From positions 1 to 20,813 of the forward strand of contig JBMOGW010000032.1 of the NCBI GenBank assembly GCA_049318165.1: a DNA stretch of 20,813 nt, in the 5' to 3' direction. The stretch is from UBA668 sp049318165 (GTDB lineage: Bacteria; Actinomycetota; Acidimicrobiia; Acidimicrobiales; Ilumatobacteraceae). Shown piece after piece: positions 7,828 through 14,312 of the stretch. The position numbers and the translations under genes are program-made. Each line of letters opens with the position of its first letter. Within the stretch, counting starts at the first letter, position 1. Below the pieces are notes generated by a model. The model saw only the letters and a program-made list of their open reading frames with translations. It was not told the origin of the DNA and did not search any database.

Positions 7828-8640
7828 TCAGTGGAAGCTGTGCTGGTCGTCCGGCCAGGAGCCGTCGCGCACTTCACGGATGAACGCCTGCGTGGCGTCG
7901 ATCGCCCCGTGGCGCAGGTCGGCGTAGTGCTTGGTGAACTTCAGCGGCGTGTCGCTGAGCCCGAGCACGTCGTGCAGCACCAGCACCTGGCCGTCGCAGT
8001 CCGGGCCGGCGCCGATGCCGATGGTCGGGATGGACAGCTTCTGCGTGATTTCACGGGCCAGGTCGCGCGGCACGCCCTCGACGACCACCGCACAGGCACC
8101 GGCCTGCTCGACCGCGTGGGCGTCCTCCAGCAAGCGTTCCCGCCCACCGGCCTCGAAGCCACTCTTCTTGCCCTGCACCTTGTGGCCGCCCATTCGGTGG
8201 TAGCTCTGCGGCGTCAGCCCGATGTGACCGACCACGGGGATGTCGACACGGGTGATGGTCTGGATGGTCTCGGCCATCACGACGCCGCCCTCCAGCTTCA
8301 CGCACTCGGCGCCTTCCTTCATCAGCCGGATCGAACTCTCCACGGCCTGCTGTGGGCTGACCTGGTAGCTGCCGAACGGCAGGTCGCCGACGATCAGCGC
8401 GTGCGGCTTGGCCCGCGACACGAGGCGCACGTGGTACGCCATCTCGTCGAGCTCGACCGGGATGGTGTTCGCCTCGCCCTGCACCACCATGCCGACGCTG
8501 TCGCCGACGAGGATCATGTCGATACCGGCCAGGTCGACCAACCGGGCGAACGTCGCGTCGTACGCCGTGATCATCGTGATGCGCTCCTCGAGCGCCTTCA
8601 TCCGAGCAAGGTCGGGGACGGTGACCTTCTGGCGATCCAC
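7828..8640 (-). CDS. panB: 3-methyl-2-oxobutanoate hydroxymethyltransferase
   Basis: 270 residues, typical length. PanB transfers a hydroxymethyl group from 5,10-methylene-tetrahydrofolate to alpha-ketoisovalerate, giving ketopantoate. Recognisable features are ITAYDATFARLVDLAGID, the Mg-binding GDS (D47) and DLPFGSY (D86), VKLEGG (K115, E117), HIGLTPQS, and the catalytic Glu E188 in VVEGVP, then IGIGAGPDCDGQVLV. The start is GTG at 8638-8640, 9 nt after the P1 peptidase stop; GGAGT lies about 15 nt upstream, which is rather far for a strong ribosome binding site. It is followed by panC after 8 nt. No ketopantoate reductase (panE) or aspartate decarboxylase (panD) gene is present in the window. 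Confidence 0.97.
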   Translation of the reverse strand: MDRQKVTVPDLARMKALEERITMITAYDATFARLVDLAGIDMILVGDSVGMVVQGEANTIPVELDEMAYHVRLVSRAKPHALIVGDLPFGSYQVSPQQAVESSIRLMKEGAECVKLEGGVVMAETIQTITRVDIPVVGHIGLTPQSYHRMGGHKVQGKKSGFEAGGRERLLEDAHAVEQAGACAVVVEGVPRDLAREITQKLSIPTIGIGAGPDCDGQVLVLHDVLGLSDTPLKFTKHYADLRHGAIDATQAFIREVRDGSWPDDQHSFH

Positions 8641-8649
8641 GGTCCGACG

Positions 8650-9711
8650 CTAGCCACTCCGCCGGGGTGAAGGGAAGGCAGCTGGGAACGCCGACGGGCA
8701 GAGGTCGCGGTACGACGGGTCGTCACCGGTGGCCGTCGCCAGCACGACGGCATCGCTGCATGCCGCCGCGAAGCAGTGCGCGCCGGCCTCGAGCACCGCG
8801 TTCAACCAGGCCACACGTGCCCGACGAGGCGGGCCGTCGGGTCGCTCCGACAGTGCGAACGTGCCCAGGTCGTCGCGGCCGGTGGCCGCACCGAACACGG
8901 TGTCACCGTCGAGCAGGGAGTGCACCGGCCGCACCGCCCGTGCCAGCCCATCGTGCGCCACCGCAGCGAACTTGGCACACTCGGCCTTCGACAGGGTCGC
9001 CGTCGTGGCCACGACACCGATCGTCGTGTTGAGCGGGGGGACGGCGGCCTCGAGGTGCGCTGCGAGTCGGGCACGATCGGCCGTGGACGGTCGCCGCAGG
9101 CGGACGCTGCCCGGCTCCCACGGCAGCCCAGTGGCCGGATCGATCACCGAGCCGGCCGCGTTGACGACCGCGAGCGCTGCGACGACCACGCCGTTGGGCA
9201 ACGTCGTCGACGCGGTACCGACGCCGCCCTGCAGTCCGCGAGCGCGTGCACCCGTGCCGGCGCCGACGGCGCCGACGGCGACAGGTCCCGAGCGGGCGGC
9301 ACGGGCGGCCCGCCGCCCGAAGTCGTGGTCCGGGCGATTGGCGAAGTCGCCACCGCGGCCGAGGTCGAAGACCACGGCTGCGGGGACCAGCGGCACGACG
9401 TCGTGCGAGCCCGGTCCGACCTGGAAGCCGATGCCCTTCGCCTCCAGATGGGCCATGACACCGCCTGCTGCTGCCAACCCGAACGCGCTGCCACCGGTGA
9501 GGCACACGGCGTGCGCGGTGTCGATGGTGGCCTCCGGCCGCAGGAGATCCGTCTCACGCGTCCCCGGCCCGCCGCCGCGCACGTCGACGCCGACCGTGGT
9601 GCCGTCGGGCAGCAGCACGACGGTGGTGCCGGTGCGCCAGCCGCGGCCGACACGGTGCGCGTGACCGACGCGGATGCCGGGCACGTCGGTGAGCGCGCCC
9701 CCCAGGTTCAC
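8650..9711 (-). CDS. P1-family (DmpA/BapA/NylC-like) self-cleaving aminopeptidase
   Basis: 353 residues. Family P1 (Ntn-like fold) enzymes are made as one chain and cut themselves in front of a Ser or Thr that becomes the nucleophile. The N-terminus, LTDVPGIRVGHAHR, then GTTVVLLPDGTTVGVDVRGGGPGTRETDLL and LTGGSAFGLAAAGGVM, is diagnostic. The cleavage site reads P-P-L-N-T-T-I-G, so cutting between N228 and T229 would free a Thr nucleophile, as in the nylon oligomer hydrolase NylC (Asn/Thr). DmpA and BapA remove D-Ala, Gly or beta-alanine from peptide N-termini. The gene sits 10 nt after pcs and 9 nt before panB, so it is surely in their operon. That suggests a link to beta-alanine supply for PanC (inference). 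GTG start at 9709-9711. Confidence 0.92.
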   Translation of the reverse strand: MNLGGALTDVPGIRVGHAHRVGRGWRTGTTVVLLPDGTTVGVDVRGGGPGTRETDLLRPEATIDTAHAVCLTGGSAFGLAAAGGVMAHLEAKGIGFQVGPGSHDVVPLVPAAVVFDLGRGGDFANRPDHDFGRRAARAARSGPVAVGAVGAGTGARARGLQGGVGTASTTLPNGVVVAALAVVNAAGSVIDPATGLPWEPGSVRLRRPSTADRARLAAHLEAAVPPLNTTIGVVATTATLSKAECAKFAAVAHDGLARAVRPVHSLLDGDTVFGAATGRDDLGTFALSERPDGPPRRARVAWLNAVLEAGAHCFAAACSDAVVLATATGDDPSYRDLCPSAFPAAFPSPRRSG

Positions 9712-9721
9712 GGGACGAGCA

Positions 9722-10504
9722 TCAGGATGCGACGCACTGCGAGGACGCGTCCACGGTGGCCGCTTCGTCGTCGTGAACGCCGAGCGTGCGCCACACGCCG
9801 AGGCCGACGATGTACAGCGGGCATGCGACCAGCAGGTAGTTCACGACGTCGTTGTGCACCGGGGTGCCGGCGTCCATCGCGTAGGAGGCGCCGATGATGG
9901 TGGCCAGCCAGACGATGGTGACCGTCACGGTCATGGGGCGGAAGCGGACGACCTGCATCGGGTGCACGAACTTCCAGCTGGTGAGCTGCGTCAGCGACAG
10001 CAGCACGCAGACGATGCCGACCACCCACGGCTTCGCGTCGAGGAGGAACAGGGTCGGGACGATCATGTTCCACTCGCACGGGAAACCGTTGAAGAAGTGG
10101 TCCTTGGTCATCTGGTCGGTGCGCGACATCCACAGCGCCGACATGAACAGCACGAACGCGCCGATCACGAGCGACCAGCCCTCGGGCAGCATGCCGAACT
10201 GGTGCATGAACACGACGGGGATGACGATGCACGTCACGAAGTCGACGATCAGGTCGAGGGTGTAGCCGTCGATCCGCGGCACGTTCTCCTTCACCGACCA
10301 CTTGCGAGCCACCGGGCCGTCGACACCGTCGAGCACCATCGCGATGGCCAACCAGAGGATCGCCTGCTTCGCCTTGTCGTCGGCGACGGCGATGAGGCCG
10401 AACATGCCGCACACCGCGCCGAGGGCGGTGAAACAGTGGACGAGCCAGCCCTTGGCAACCGGATGGCTCAACTCACGTACGGGGGCGGTCGGTTCTGTGG
10501 GCAT
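9722..10504 (-). CDS. pcs: Phosphatidylcholine synthase (CDP-alcohol phosphatidyltransferase superfamily)
   Basis: 260 residues from ATG 10504, multi-pass membrane protein. The CDP-alcohol phosphotransferase motif reads D62-G63-x2-A66-R67-x12-G80-x3-D84-x3-D88. The 12-residue spacing, in place of the usual 8, is the hallmark of bacterial phosphatidylcholine synthases, which join choline to CDP-diacylglycerol in one step. VARKWSVKENVPRIDG and DFVTCIVIPVVFMHQ are typical of the family, as are the long hydrophobic helices after residue 85. It is the first gene of the unit that continues with P1 peptidase, panB and panC. The frame is open further upstream to an ATG at 10597, but that would overlap the divergent gene. 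A GGAGGAGG stretch at about 10551-10558 (minus strand) lies some 50 nt before the chosen ATG and does not serve it well, so the exact start is uncertain. Confidence 0.88.
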   Translation of the reverse strand: MPTEPTAPVRELSHPVAKGWLVHCFTALGAVCGMFGLIAVADDKAKQAILWLAIAMVLDGVDGPVARKWSVKENVPRIDGYTLDLIVDFVTCIVIPVVFMHQFGMLPEGWSLVIGAFVLFMSALWMSRTDQMTKDHFFNGFPCEWNMIVPTLFLLDAKPWVVGIVCVLLSLTQLTSWKFVHPMQVVRFRPMTVTVTIVWLATIIGASYAMDAGTPVHNDVVNYLLVACPLYIVGLGVWRTLGVHDDEAATVDASSQCVAS

Positions 10505-10544
10505 CCATGTCGCGGGCCGCGGGGGTCCGCCCTTTCGCCCCGAA

Positions 10545-10569
10545 ATGCTACCTCCTCCGCCGGTAGTGT
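10545..10569. promoter_or_regulatory. Symmetric divergent promoter between pcs and the acyltransferase gene
   Basis: Two -10 boxes face outward: TAGTGT on the plus strand (10564-10569), 7 nt before GTG 10577, and TAGCAT on the minus strand (10550-10545). They sit in the arms of an inverted repeat CTACC-N9-GGTAG (10548-10552, 10562-10566). The plus-strand box fits a leaderless transcript; the minus-strand one would give a leader of roughly 35 nt before pcs. Confidence 0.4.
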
Positions 10570-10576
10570 CCGGGTC

Positions 10577-11230
10577 GTGTCGACCGGGTTCCGTCATCGC
10601 TGCCGCGCCACTGCCTACCGGGTCGGCGGCGAATGGGTGCGCCGCACGTGGGCCTGGTTGGGTCGGGTGGCCGCAATCGGCCCCGATTCGGCCGCCGGCC
10701 GCCGTTTCGGCCGCTTCGGTGCCGGGAGCATCATCTGCTTCCCGCACAACACCATCTTCAACGAGCGGTACATCCACATCGGTGAGCAGACGATGATCGG
10801 CCCGCAGGCAACGCTGTCCGCGGGCATGGTTCCGGGCCAGGTGTGCCTGAGCGACCCGGTGGTGCGCATCGGATCGCGCTGCCTCATCGGCAAGGGGTCC
10901 GGCATCGTCGGTCATTTCTCCATCGACATCGGCGACGACGTGTGGACCGGTCATCACGTGTACATCACCGACCAGAACCACGGGTACGAGGACGTCGACC
11001 TGCCGATCAGCCTGCAGACGCAGCCGGAGCGCCCGGTGTCGATCGGCGACGGCTCGTGGATCGGCCACGGCACCGTGGTGCTGCCCGGTTCGCGGATCGG
11101 GCGCCACGTGACGATCGGTGCCAACTCCGTGGTGTCGGGGGAGATCCCCGACCACAGCGTCGCGGTCGGCTCGCCGGCGAAGGTGATTCGCCGATACATC
11201 GACGGCGAGGGCTGGGTTCGCGTGGTCTGA
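10577..11230 (+). CDS. Hexapeptide-repeat (left-handed beta-helix) acyltransferase
   Basis: 217 residues from GTG 10577. After a basic N-terminal helix region, the protein shows hexapeptide repeats of the LbH fold: FGAGSIICFPHNTIFNE, IHIGEQTMIGPQATL, VVRIGSRCLIGKGSGIV, FSIDIGDDVWTGHHVYI, then VSIGDGSWIGHGTVVL, SRIGRHVTIGANSVV and the closing VAVGSPAKVIRRY. H127 and the DQNH segment (N134-H135) are candidates for the acceptor-activating residues. Enzymes of this kind (maltose/galactoside/serine acetyltransferase-like, WcaF-like) move acetyl or other acyl groups from CoA onto sugars or amino acids, often in envelope polysaccharide synthesis. The start is supported by TAGTGT placed 7 nt upstream; there is no Shine-Dalgarno. 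It is divergent from pcs; a functional link is possible but unproven. Confidence 0.88.
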   Translation: MSTGFRHRCRATAYRVGGEWVRRTWAWLGRVAAIGPDSAAGRRFGRFGAGSIICFPHNTIFNERYIHIGEQTMIGPQATLSAGMVPGQVCLSDPVVRIGSRCLIGKGSGIVGHFSIDIGDDVWTGHHVYITDQNHGYEDVDLPISLQTQPERPVSIGDGSWIGHGTVVLPGSRIGRHVTIGANSVVSGEIPDHSVAVGSPAKVIRRYIDGEGWVRVV

Positions 11231-11257
11231 CGCGGAACCCGTGCAGGATCTCGAGTC

Positions 11258-11346
11258 ATGACCATCGTCAGTGAGCCGGAGGTTCGCCGCGGCCGGCCAC
11301 GGTCGCGGAGCGTTGGGCGGCGATGGTGCTGGACGGCGTCGTCTAG
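11258..11346 (+). pseudogene. Possible remnant of a TetR-type regulator N-terminus
   Basis: The 112-bp gap 11231-11342 contains ATG 11258 followed by MTIVSEPEVRRGRP, which looks like the basic N-terminal arm of TetR regulators. A shift to the -1 frame near 11298-11308 continues as TVAERWAAMVLDGVV, resembling the first HTH helix, before TAG at 11344-11346. The combined fragment is about 29 codons and then runs into the 3' end of the opposing gene. It may be a frameshifted, truncated relic, or chance in GC-rich DNA. Confidence 0.22.
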
Positions 11347-11933
11347 GTCCGGATGTCGCCGCCGAGCTCGCCGGGCGGCGTGCACGCGGGGACGTCGTTG
11401 CCCTTCACGCCGGCCGTGAAGTCGCTCACCACGTTGGACACCGGGCCGCCACCGACGACGGTCTCGGTGTAGTTCACCAACTGGCCGTCCTTCAGTGCGG
11501 CGGCGTAGCGGCGACGGTCGGCGATGACGATGCGGTAGTTCTCCTCGAAGAAGTCGAGCCGGACGCGGTCCTTCTCGTTCGCCACGGGGATGGCCACGAT
11601 CTTGTCGAGCATCTGCTCGATGATGTCGGTGGCCTCGTCGGCCAACTGGCCGCGCTGGGCCATCTGCTCCGGTGTCGGATCGGTGATGAAGCCGTCCGTC
11701 ATGTCGGCGAGTTGCTCGCGCTGGGCCTGCGCCGCGGCGCAGATCTCCTTCGCCTGCGGCCGCCAGGTCGGGTCCTCGATCTGGTACACGCCTTCCTCGG
11801 TGGCGAAGAAGAAGTAGTAGATCCACATCCACGCCATCGCGGCGCAGAGCACGGCGAGGACGACCTTCACCCACGTGCGCCCGCGGCGCGGGGTGGCGTT
11901 CGGGTTCTCGAGAACAGGGCTGGTGGAGGTCAT
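11343..11933 (-). CDS. Hypothetical single-pass membrane protein
   Basis: 196 residues, function not recognised. A short cytoplasmic tail with a basic patch (PRRGRTW) leads into one strong membrane helix (about 21-44: VKVVLAVLCAAMAWMWIYYFFF). The rest, about 150 residues, is probably outside the membrane and helical, with charged heptad-like stretches (KEICAAAQAQREQLADM, ATDIIEQMLDKIVA, RLDFFEENYRIVIADRRRYAAAL). Two cysteines (C64 in KEIC and one in VPACTPP near the C-terminus) could pair. The start ATG 11933 overlaps the DoxX stop (ATGA), so the two proteins are translationally coupled and may act together. The frame is open upstream to 12059, but that region lies within the DoxX gene in another frame. 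It converges on the acyltransferase gene. Confidence 0.8.
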   Translation of the reverse strand: MTSTSPVLENPNATPRRGRTWVKVVLAVLCAAMAWMWIYYFFFATEEGVYQIEDPTWRPQAKEICAAAQAQREQLADMTDGFITDPTPEQMAQRGQLADEATDIIEQMLDKIVAIPVANEKDRVRLDFFEENYRIVIADRRRYAAALKDGQLVNYTETVVGGGPVSNVVSDFTAGVKGNDVPACTPPGELGGDIRT

Positions 11934-12475
11934 GCGTCCTTCTTCGGTCGATAGCAGAGGGCCAACTGGCCGAGCGCACCGCCGACGCCCAGGGCGCCGG
12001 CGATCAGCGCACCCCACCAGCCGTTCCAGTGGATGCCGGCGGCGTGATCGAGTGACCATTCACCCGGGCCGGTGAGTCCCACCACCCAGGCGACGACGGC
12101 GATCGAGGCGCAGTACTCCCAGCCCTGATTGGGCCGGAACACGAAGAAGCCCACCTTCCAGTGAACGGTCCAGATGGCGACCACCATGAGCGCGACCATC
12201 CCGGCGGCAGCGAAGGGGGTCAACAGACCCGCGGCGAACAGCAACCCGGCACCGATCTCGGTGGCCGCCGCCAGGCGCGCCTGCCACATCGGCCACTTCA
12301 TGCCGATCGAGCCGAACCATGCGGCCGTGCCCTTCAGACCGTTGCCGCCGAAGATCTTGTTGTAGCCATGGGCGGCGAGGAACACGCCGAAGACGACGCG
12401 CAGGACGAACGTGGCGAGATCCGGGTGATGCACGGCCTTCAGGCTAGGAGCAGCGGCACCCTTGGGTGCAGTCAT
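11930..12475 (-). CDS. DoxX-family integral membrane protein
   Basis: 181 residues from ATG 12475. It shows the DoxX/SURF4-like four-helix layout: ATFVLRVVFGVFLAAHGYNKIFG (about 21-43), then GTAAWFGSIGMKWPMWQARLAAATEIGAGLLFAAGLLTPFAAAGMVALMVVAIWTVHWKVGFF, a third hydrophobic stretch around ASIAVVAWVVGL and a fourth at GALIAGALGVGGALGQLAL. The early Arg, the HGYNKIFGG segment and the Glu-Ile-Gly in the second helix are typical. Relatives include thiosulfate:quinone oxidoreductase subunits and oxidative-stress membrane complexes; most are uncharacterised. The frame is open to 12526, but the start at 12475 gives normal length and leaves room for a divergent promoter with the ABC exporter. It is coupled by 4 bp to the following membrane protein gene. 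Confidence 0.87.
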   Translation of the reverse strand: MTAPKGAAAPSLKAVHHPDLATFVLRVVFGVFLAAHGYNKIFGGNGLKGTAAWFGSIGMKWPMWQARLAAATEIGAGLLFAAGLLTPFAAAGMVALMVVAIWTVHWKVGFFVFRPNQGWEYCASIAVVAWVVGLTGPGEWSLDHAAGIHWNGWWGALIAGALGVGGALGQLALCYRPKKDA

Positions 12476-12495
12476 CCCGGAAATGCGGCCGTCCG

Positions 12496-12511
12496 AGCGG
12501 TGACCACCGCT
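12496..12511. promoter_or_regulatory. Inverted repeat, candidate operator between doxX-like and ABC exporter genes
   Basis: AGCGGTG-AC-CACCGCT is a perfect 7-bp inverted repeat with a 2-bp centre, 16 nt before the exporter GTG and 20 nt before the DoxX ATG. Its place between divergent starts suits a dimeric repressor. No regulator gene is nearby apart from the possible TetR relic at 11258. Confidence 0.35.
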
Positions 12512-12527
12512 GATAGACAGGACCACC

Positions 12528-14312
12528 GTGGCGACGGTGGAGGAGCAGCAGATCCCGCAGGGGCGCGCCGCACAGGCGTGGTACCTGTTGAAGGGCCTGC
12601 TCCGCCATCAGAAGCGCACCTTTGCCATCGCCGTGGCCGCTGCGTCAGTGTTCGCGGCGTGCACGGTGGGTTCGGCGATGGTCGTCCGCTGGATGATCGA
12701 CGACGTCATCCGACCCCGGTTCGAGGACGGGTCCGTGCCGGTCAGCACGGTGGCCCTGGTGCTCTGCTCGCTCGTCCTGCTCGGCGTCGTGCGTGCGGCG
12801 GCCGTCGTGGTGCGACGCACCTGGGCCGGTCGCACCAGTTGGCGGGTCACCGAGCGGCTGAGCGGCGAGGTGATCGACCGGCTCGTCGACCAGCCGGCAC
12901 CCTGGCACCGGCGTCAGACCACCGGTGACCTCATCACCCGCGCGGGCGTCGATGCCGAGGCCGCCACCGCGGTGCTGAACCCGCTGCCGTTCGCGTCGGG
13001 CACCGTGGTGCTGGTGATCCTGTCGTCGGTGTGGCTGCTCGTCACCGACGTGCCGCTCGGGCTCGCCGCCGTCGCCGTGTTTCCGCTGCTGATCGCCATC
13101 AACATCGGCTACCAACGCCGCGTCGACCGCTACTTCGAACGTGCGCAGACGGAACTCGGACGCCTCAGCTCCGCCGTGCACGAGAGCTTCGAGGGCGTCG
13201 CCGTCGTCAAGTCGTTCGGCGCCGAGACCCGCGAGACCGAACGCCTCGCGGTCATCGCCGATCGGCTGCGCGAGGCGCGGCTCGGGGCCGTCCGGCTGCG
13301 GTCGATCTTCGAGTCGATGCTCGACGCCATCCCGAGCATGGTGAACGTCGGCCTGTTGGTGGGCGGCGCCTATCGGGTCCGTGCCGGTGCGATGTCGGTG
13401 GGCGACCTGACCAGCTTCATCTACCTCTTCACGCTGCTCGTCTTCCCGCTGCGACTGATCGGCTTCGCGCTCTCGGAGGTGCCGCACTCGCTCGCCGGAT
13501 GGATGCGCATCCGGTCGTTGCTCGACCAGCCCGTCGAGCCCGACCCGGCGCTGCGTCTGGTGCGCGGCGACGACAACGGCGTGCACGTGCGCGACCTGCA
13601 CTACAGCCACGACGGCGAACGCGAAGTGCTCACCGGCGTGACCGCCGAGATCGACGCCGGCCGCACCGTCGCGGTGGTCGGCGCCACGGGCGCGGGCAAG
13701 ACCACGCTCCTGCATCTGATGGCCGGTCTGGTGGCGCCCACGGCTGGCTCCGTCACCGTGCCCGCTGGTGGCGCGGAGATCGTGTTCCAGGAGGCGTTCC
13801 TGCTGGCCGGCACCGTGCGCGAGAACATCACGATGGGTGCCGAGGTGGGTCCCGACGCGGTGGAGGTGGCGCTGCAGGCGGCGGAGGCCGACTTCATCCA
13901 CCAGCTGCCGCAGGGGCTCGACACCGAGATCGGCGAGCGTGGCGTCGGTCTGTCCGGCGGGCAGCGCCAGCGGCTCGCGCTCGCACGAGCACTCGTGCGC
14001 CGCCCGGCCGTGCTGCTGCTCGACGACACGACGTCGGCGCTCGACCCGTCCACCGAGGCGAGGGTCATCGCCAACCTGCGCACCGCGCTGAGCACCACCA
14101 CCGTCGTCGCGGTGGCGAGCCGCCCGTCCACCATCGCGCTGGCCGACGACGTGTTGTACCTCGTCGACGGCCAGGTGGTGGCCCACGGCTTGCACGACGA
14201 ACTGATGGCGGAGGTGCCGGCCTACCGCGAGTTGATCGAGGCCTTCGAGCACGATCGTGCGGCGATGGACGCCCACCCGGACGGCCCTGCCACGGGGGAG
14301 GTGACCCCGTGA
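12528..14312 (+). CDS. ABC exporter half-transporter with a degenerate nucleotide site
   Basis: 594 residues: an exporter-type transmembrane domain (about 20-325, six helices) followed by one ATP-binding domain. Walker A is GATGAGKT (G385-T392), Q-loop Q421, signature LSGGQ (475-479). Walker B reads AVLLLDD with D500 where the catalytic Glu is expected, and the switch His is replaced by S531 (VAVASRPST). Its own Walker A/B site is thus probably hydrolysis-poor, while its signature motif is perfect. This is the pattern of the degenerate partner in heterodimeric exporters such as TM287/288 or BmrCD. It starts at GTG 12528 with AGGA 5 nt upstream. The stop overlaps the next start (GTGA). The substrate (drug, lipid or peptide) is unknown. 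Confidence 0.93.
   Translation: MATVEEQQIPQGRAAQAWYLLKGLLRHQKRTFAIAVAAASVFAACTVGSAMVVRWMIDDVIRPRFEDGSVPVSTVALVLCSLVLLGVVRAAAVVVRRTWAGRTSWRVTERLSGEVIDRLVDQPAPWHRRQTTGDLITRAGVDAEAATAVLNPLPFASGTVVLVILSSVWLLVTDVPLGLAAVAVFPLLIAINIGYQRRVDRYFERAQTELGRLSSAVHESFEGVAVVKSFGAETRETERLAVIADRLREARLGAVRLRSIFESMLDAIPSMVNVGLLVGGAYRVRAGAMSVGDLTSFIYLFTLLVFPLRLIGFALSEVPHSLAGWMRIRSLLDQPVEPDPALRLVRGDDNGVHVRDLHYSHDGEREVLTGVTAEIDAGRTVAVVGATGAGKTTLLHLMAGLVAPTAGSVTVPAGGAEIVFQEAFLLAGTVRENITMGAEVGPDAVEVALQAAEADFIHQLPQGLDTEIGERGVGLSGGQRQRLALARALVRRPAVLLLDDTTSALDPSTEARVIANLRTALSTTTVVAVASRPSTIALADDVLYLVDGQVVAHGLHDELMAEVPAYRELIEAFEHDRAAMDAHPDGPATGEVTP

Noticed and set aside
9674..10576. Upstream extension of the acyltransferase frame
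   Set aside because: It is antisense to pcs and His/Arg-rich; the LbH protein begins at GTG 10577 behind a -10 box.
10505..10597. Longer Pcs starting at ATG 10597
   Set aside because: It would overlap the divergent acyltransferase start, and its Gly/Arg/Pro-rich extension is not seen in the family.
13031..14308. Upstream extension of the second ABC frame, which would give a 1020-residue protein
   Set aside because: The extension lies out of frame inside the first ABC gene with no motifs; a strong ribosome binding site supports GTG 14309.
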